Positions 60,601 to 64,000 of a stretch of 64,000 nucleotides of DNA are shown here, in pieces. The DNA is from Phellopilus nigrolimitatus (taxonomy: Eukaryota; Basidiomycota; Agaricomycetes; Hymenochaetales; Hymenochaetaceae). The stretch spans positions 1,116,001 to 1,180,000 of the forward strand of contig JAJOHG010000005.1 of the NCBI GenBank assembly GCA_021029095.1, written 5' to 3'. The position numbers were made by a program, and so were the translations under genes. Numbering within the stretch: position 1 is the stretch's first letter; each line of letters opens with the position of its first letter. The notes beneath the pieces are model-generated. The model was not told the DNA's origin, made no database searches, and was given only the letters and a program-made list of their open reading frames with translations.

Positions 60601-63333
60601 ATATTTATTTACAGCTTACACACGGGAGATTTGAAGAATGAAGTGGTGCACTTCAGTGGTGACAGTTCTTGTGTATATCTGTTGTACTACTTACTATTTA
60701 GTTTCAAGCCGGTTCTTTTGATCATGCAGTCATCCGCGCCATTTGAGTGCTGTCTCGTATGCCGAGCAATGTATGTATGTTTGTCTACCATCGATCCACC
60801 TTGCAAGTCTATTCGCGCGTATGTGGGACATTTCTTTGGGATGGACTAGAAATTCCTTTCCGAACAGGATGTTACGTCAGATACAGATTATGTACTGGAA
60901 AACAATGTGAGCGGGAGCACAGGGCCGGCTATGAAGGCGCTGGACTTGTTTAAGTGCGAATTCGGCGCCGGCCACGAGGTTAAGTCACATTCTTGACATA
61001 TTTGAAAGAGCCCATCTCCTTTAATCTTTACCAAACACCTTTTTGCGGCTATAGTAGTACGCTGGTTTCGGAAATGAAATGGATACGACGTGCCCGTTGT
61101 CGATGGCAGGGAAGAAGAAAAAAGGGCCAAGAGGTTACTCAATCGTCATAAGGCCATAGAGGCAAGGACTCGCAGTCATGCCTGTCACATAGTCCAATTC
61201 GCCGAACAGTGAAGATTCCTTACTTTACGACCACGGACAAAAATCTCCTTACGTCGTTTTATAGATATGACCCCTTCGAAAGTTAAAAGACTGAAGTAAG
61301 AAGAGGCTTCTGACACTCGATGTTTGTGAGACGAGTTTCATACATTGATGAATGTTACCTGCAAAAAGAGTTAAGCGCAGATGTGTACTTGTGTACAAAA
61401 ATATGCAATTTATGTAAGGTTTTAGTTACAGTTTAAGCAACTGGTGGCAGTGCAAACGTCTTCAGAATTGCCCGATTCGGTAACCCAGAAGCCATATCAG
61501 GAATCCGGTCATTCGTTGTTCTCGTTTTCGCTTGCCTGCTGGGATATGGACCCTGGGTCGCTCTTGTTCTGACGCAGCTCAAACATGTCTTCCGCATCCG
61601 TCTATACGCTAACATCCTCGTAACGCTACCGTTGAGAAAAGGGTAGGGGAAAAGACTTGCCCCTTACACTTGTCGCAGCTGCAGATCCCAATCACTTTAC
61701 ATAATCGAAAGCTAACCTGCATCGTCGGTCGTCAAGGCTGCTTGCGCTAAGCGGTCCGAGTCGAAACACATACCACATCCTATACCTATACATAACCGTG
61801 CGTCGCATTTGCATTTGGTAGATCTGAGCCCCAGTCACCTCAAATTAATTGATTTTCTAATCTGGAAAATGCACCCGCGCGTTTCATTGCCCGTACTCTC
61901 ACTCATTCTCATAGACTTCCCACAGACACTCTGCATAGCTCTTTCTTTGGTCCCTTCACTAGCATCACTTCCAGGGGTAAATCTGACGCAGGAATTTATC
62001 ATTTAGTTTATTGTCTACTTTCTTCTGATATAGTCGCAGCTTCGGCCTTGAATGATGGCGTGGGCTAGTCAGGTGTGAAATTCTCGATATGTATACAATC
62101 ATGTACTGACGTCTGTACATCTGTGCATGAACCTTCTTCGATGACGAAGCTCACGAAGGCTGACTCGAATTTATTTTCTGTATCTCCTCGTGCTTCCGGA
62201 TTTTGGGCAAGGTGGGCCAATACATTGACCCAATACAAGAACAGGAGCGGCATTATTGATGTTGTGTGTACCCTGCGCCGAGGTGCCGAGCTTGGTCAGG
62301 CATCAAGAAAGCTGGGTAAAGTTCAAACGCGTTTACAAGTAGCTACACACGTCGTGCAAATTTACTTCCACCCCCGCTTGCCTGCAGGCTGCGCTTCCAA
62401 TCGAAGATAGCATGGCCAGACTTGGCTACCCAACTTATCCTGTCCCCGATCATGCGACCTGATCAGTGTGCAAGAACCCCTCCCCCACGGGCTCTGCAAA
62501 CTGCAGCCTTTCGCCGCCCCCCTCCAGCCCACAATCGCATGTGTCGGCAAGTCCCTTCGTCCAAACAATTAAGCACAGCGAATGTGTGCTAAAAGCGCGA
62601 CTCGTGGTCCATACGAGGGCACCAGGTATCCCCCCCACCTTCTATCCGCTCCTACTGCACTAGTAACGATTTGCGAACTCGACTCGGAACGAACCTCTCA
62701 CCCACCGAATAACCGTTGGCTTTCACGTTCTAACCCCCCAGCCTCTTCGAAACTCACGCGGTGGGCACTAATCAGTCTTCGACACGCGGTGCGTGTGCCT
62801 GTAACGAACCGCGACTCTTGGAATTGAATATGATACACACCATACAGCGGCCTTCGTGATCGAAGGCAGGTGCTAACAATCGAATCGTACTCGTAAATTC
62901 AGTCCCCCTCTTAAGGCGTGCGTGTTGTTCGAAATCATCCTCACTCCTACCTCCGCCGACTACCCTCCCGCAGCCTAGTTCCTGTCCCCCTGCCGATCTC
63001 CGTGGCGTGGAGATCACATCCCTCGCTTCGCTCTAGACTTTGCTATTCGAAATTCGGTCCTAGCATATTCGAAGCCGCGCGCGATATCATTCCGTTCCAT
63101 TCTCGGCCATGTGGTGAGCGCTATACATTTCAGCGGATGCATGATCTTCGGGTACGGATAATCTAACAAATACTGTCTGTCTTTTATCTTCCTCCTACGT
63201 CAAAACCCACTTTCCCCTCCCCACTCCTGTTTTTATCTCACCGGCGTCACCTCTTTTCTGCGCCGCCAGTCACCGCATCCTTCGTTACGCGCTGAATACC
63301 AACTGTGGGCACCGCACTTTTACAGGAGACACC
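60601..63333. other. 2.7-kb gap; C/T-rich leader at its right end
   Basis: This is the longest stretch without a supported conventional gene. The left two thirds are AT-moderate with no open frame above about 111 codons and no domain. From about 62900 to 63330 the plus strand becomes strongly C/T-rich, ending in ACACCATGG, which looks like a promoter and leader for the small downstream reading frame. Confidence 0.4.
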
Positions 63334-63686
63334 ATGGTCGACTGCATGGATCCGACATGTGGCAACAGCCGTGCGCACCCAGCCGACTGCACAAACTGCT
63401 CGCACAACAGGTGGTACGGGTACGTACACAGCTACTTCCTTCTTTCTTCCCCTCCTCCCATTTGTCTGGTTTCCTATTTTCTTTGCTGAGTTTTCGTACT
63501 TGCTGTCCATCCCGAGACTGACGTTATTTTCTTGACATGCGTCTCGAACCACTTCTCGTACACTCGATTTAATCCTCCATACGATCTCCACGCGACTCGA
63601 CGACCTTATCCAATCGAACCTCCAGTATGCCGGATCGGGTTATTACGGCTGAACTCGACAAGAAGTGCGAGAATTGCCCGCCATGA
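63334..63686 (+). CDS. Predicted six-cysteine microprotein, spliced
   Basis: I recognise no named family. An ATG at 63334 in strong context (CACCATGG) opens exon 1 (63334-63419). A GTACGT donor and a CTCCAG acceptor remove 206 nt, and exon 2 (63626-63686) continues in frame to TGA 63684-63686, giving 48 residues. Cysteines fall at 4, 9, 19, 22, 43 and 46, forming two C-x2-C knuckles (DCTNC at 18-22 and CENC at 43-46) plus C-x4-C at 4-9; His lies at 15 and 24. The middle holds NRWYGMPDRVITAELDKK. There is no signal peptide, so intracellular zinc or metal binding is a fair inference, but disulfides cannot be excluded. A long C/T-rich leader precedes it. The intron is longer than is usual here, so an extra exon is possible. 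Confidence 0.55.
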
Positions 63687-63886
63687 GCTTACGGTTCTAT
63701 GCAAAAGTTTGGTTTATGATCCGCGTCACGACCTATAAACAATGATACAGACGACAATTTTACGGATCCATATAAAAGCATATCTTGCTGATGTTTTCTC
63801 CTTTTATTTTTGTTTCCTGTGCAATTCACAAAGCTATCATGTACAACCTACTGCCAGTGCCTTCCGCATCATCCATTGTATAAATA

Positions 63887-64000
63887 TTACACGTCCAGGT
63901 CAACTTCACCAAGCAAGCGGTCGCTCAACCCACCGTCGCCATACTCGTCCTCATCAATATCCATGGGTGCACCATCTCCGCTCTCGCCTTGCTCCTGCTG
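63887..64000 (-). CDS. C-terminal end of an acidic protein, 5' part beyond the window
   Basis: The minus-strand frame is open from 64000 to TAA at 63887-63889. It encodes an acidic tail (GESGDGAPMDIDEDEYGDGG, then LSDRLLGEVDLDV). Its steady acidic composition and the AT-rich sequence just after the stop suggest the true end of a gene. Too little is visible to name it. Confidence 0.55.
   Translation of the reverse strand, partial: QQEQGESGDGAPMDIDEDEYGDGGLSDRLLGEVDLDV

Overview
The window is nuclear DNA of a filamentous basidiomycete, probably an Agaricomycete (class-level inference only). The evidence is: dense GT-AG introns of about 40-65 nt in nearly every gene, short divergent promoters, GC-rich exons, and typical fungal housekeeping genes such as NUR1, SHR3, PAN2 and MOT1. 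There is no prokaryotic operon structure, CRISPR array, intact transposon, rRNA gene or tRNA gene that I can support. The CDS coordinates below are spans that include introns. I checked splice sites by reading them wherever one is named.

Layout, left to right. 1-2751 (-) is the 5' part of an unrecognised CCCH/Arg-Asp-rich/coiled-coil protein that runs off the left edge. 3263-4599 (+) is a single-pass membrane coiled-coil protein with strict Arg-Glu heptads. 5348-9842 (-) is SMC6, divergent from 10006-11430 (+) NUR1. A 2.2 kb gene-poor gap follows. 13608-14290 (+) is the CIA2/MIP18 iron-sulfur targeting factor. 14488-18850 (-) is PAN2, divergent from 18980-21796 (+), a TBC1D5-like Rab GAP. 22094-24694 (+) is the succinate dehydrogenase flavoprotein. 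24916-27149 (+) is an SPF45/RBM17-type splicing factor with an apparent 1-nt frameshift in its G-patch. 27455-28029 (-) is mitoribosomal protein mL41, divergent from 28155-29380 (+) TSR3. 29909-31499 (-) is a JMJD5-like JmjC protein, divergent from 31758-38333 (+) MOT1.

The right half is looser. 38620-39471 (-) is a secreted, Ser/Thr-rich single-pass membrane protein. 40752-42334 (-) is an unrecognised protein. 42839-43600 (-) is a doubtful, possibly decayed gene. 44062-44862 (-) is a stand-alone mitochondrial RsfS/MALSU1-type factor. 45070-45640 (+) is a BTB/POZ pseudogene. 46956-47793 (+) is SHR3, convergent with 48047-49603 (-), an EI24-family protein. 51118-53771 (+) is a Cdc25 phosphatase. 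54759-55784 (+) is an IAH1-type SGNH esterase, convergent with 55906-57020 (-) SEN34. 59253-60600 (+) is a GCIP/cyclin-D1-binding-protein-like protein. After a 2.7 kb gap, 63334-63686 (+) appears to encode a spliced 48-residue, six-cysteine microprotein. The acidic C-terminus of another gene enters at the right edge (-).

The genes are mostly independent housekeeping functions: mRNA decay and splicing, tRNA splicing, rRNA modification, genome maintenance, respiration and Fe-S assembly, and cell cycle. The strongest oddities are the six-cysteine microprotein, a 12-nt micro-exon inside the SMC6 Walker A motif, the SPF45 frameshift, and the unexplained 42.8-43.6 kb locus.
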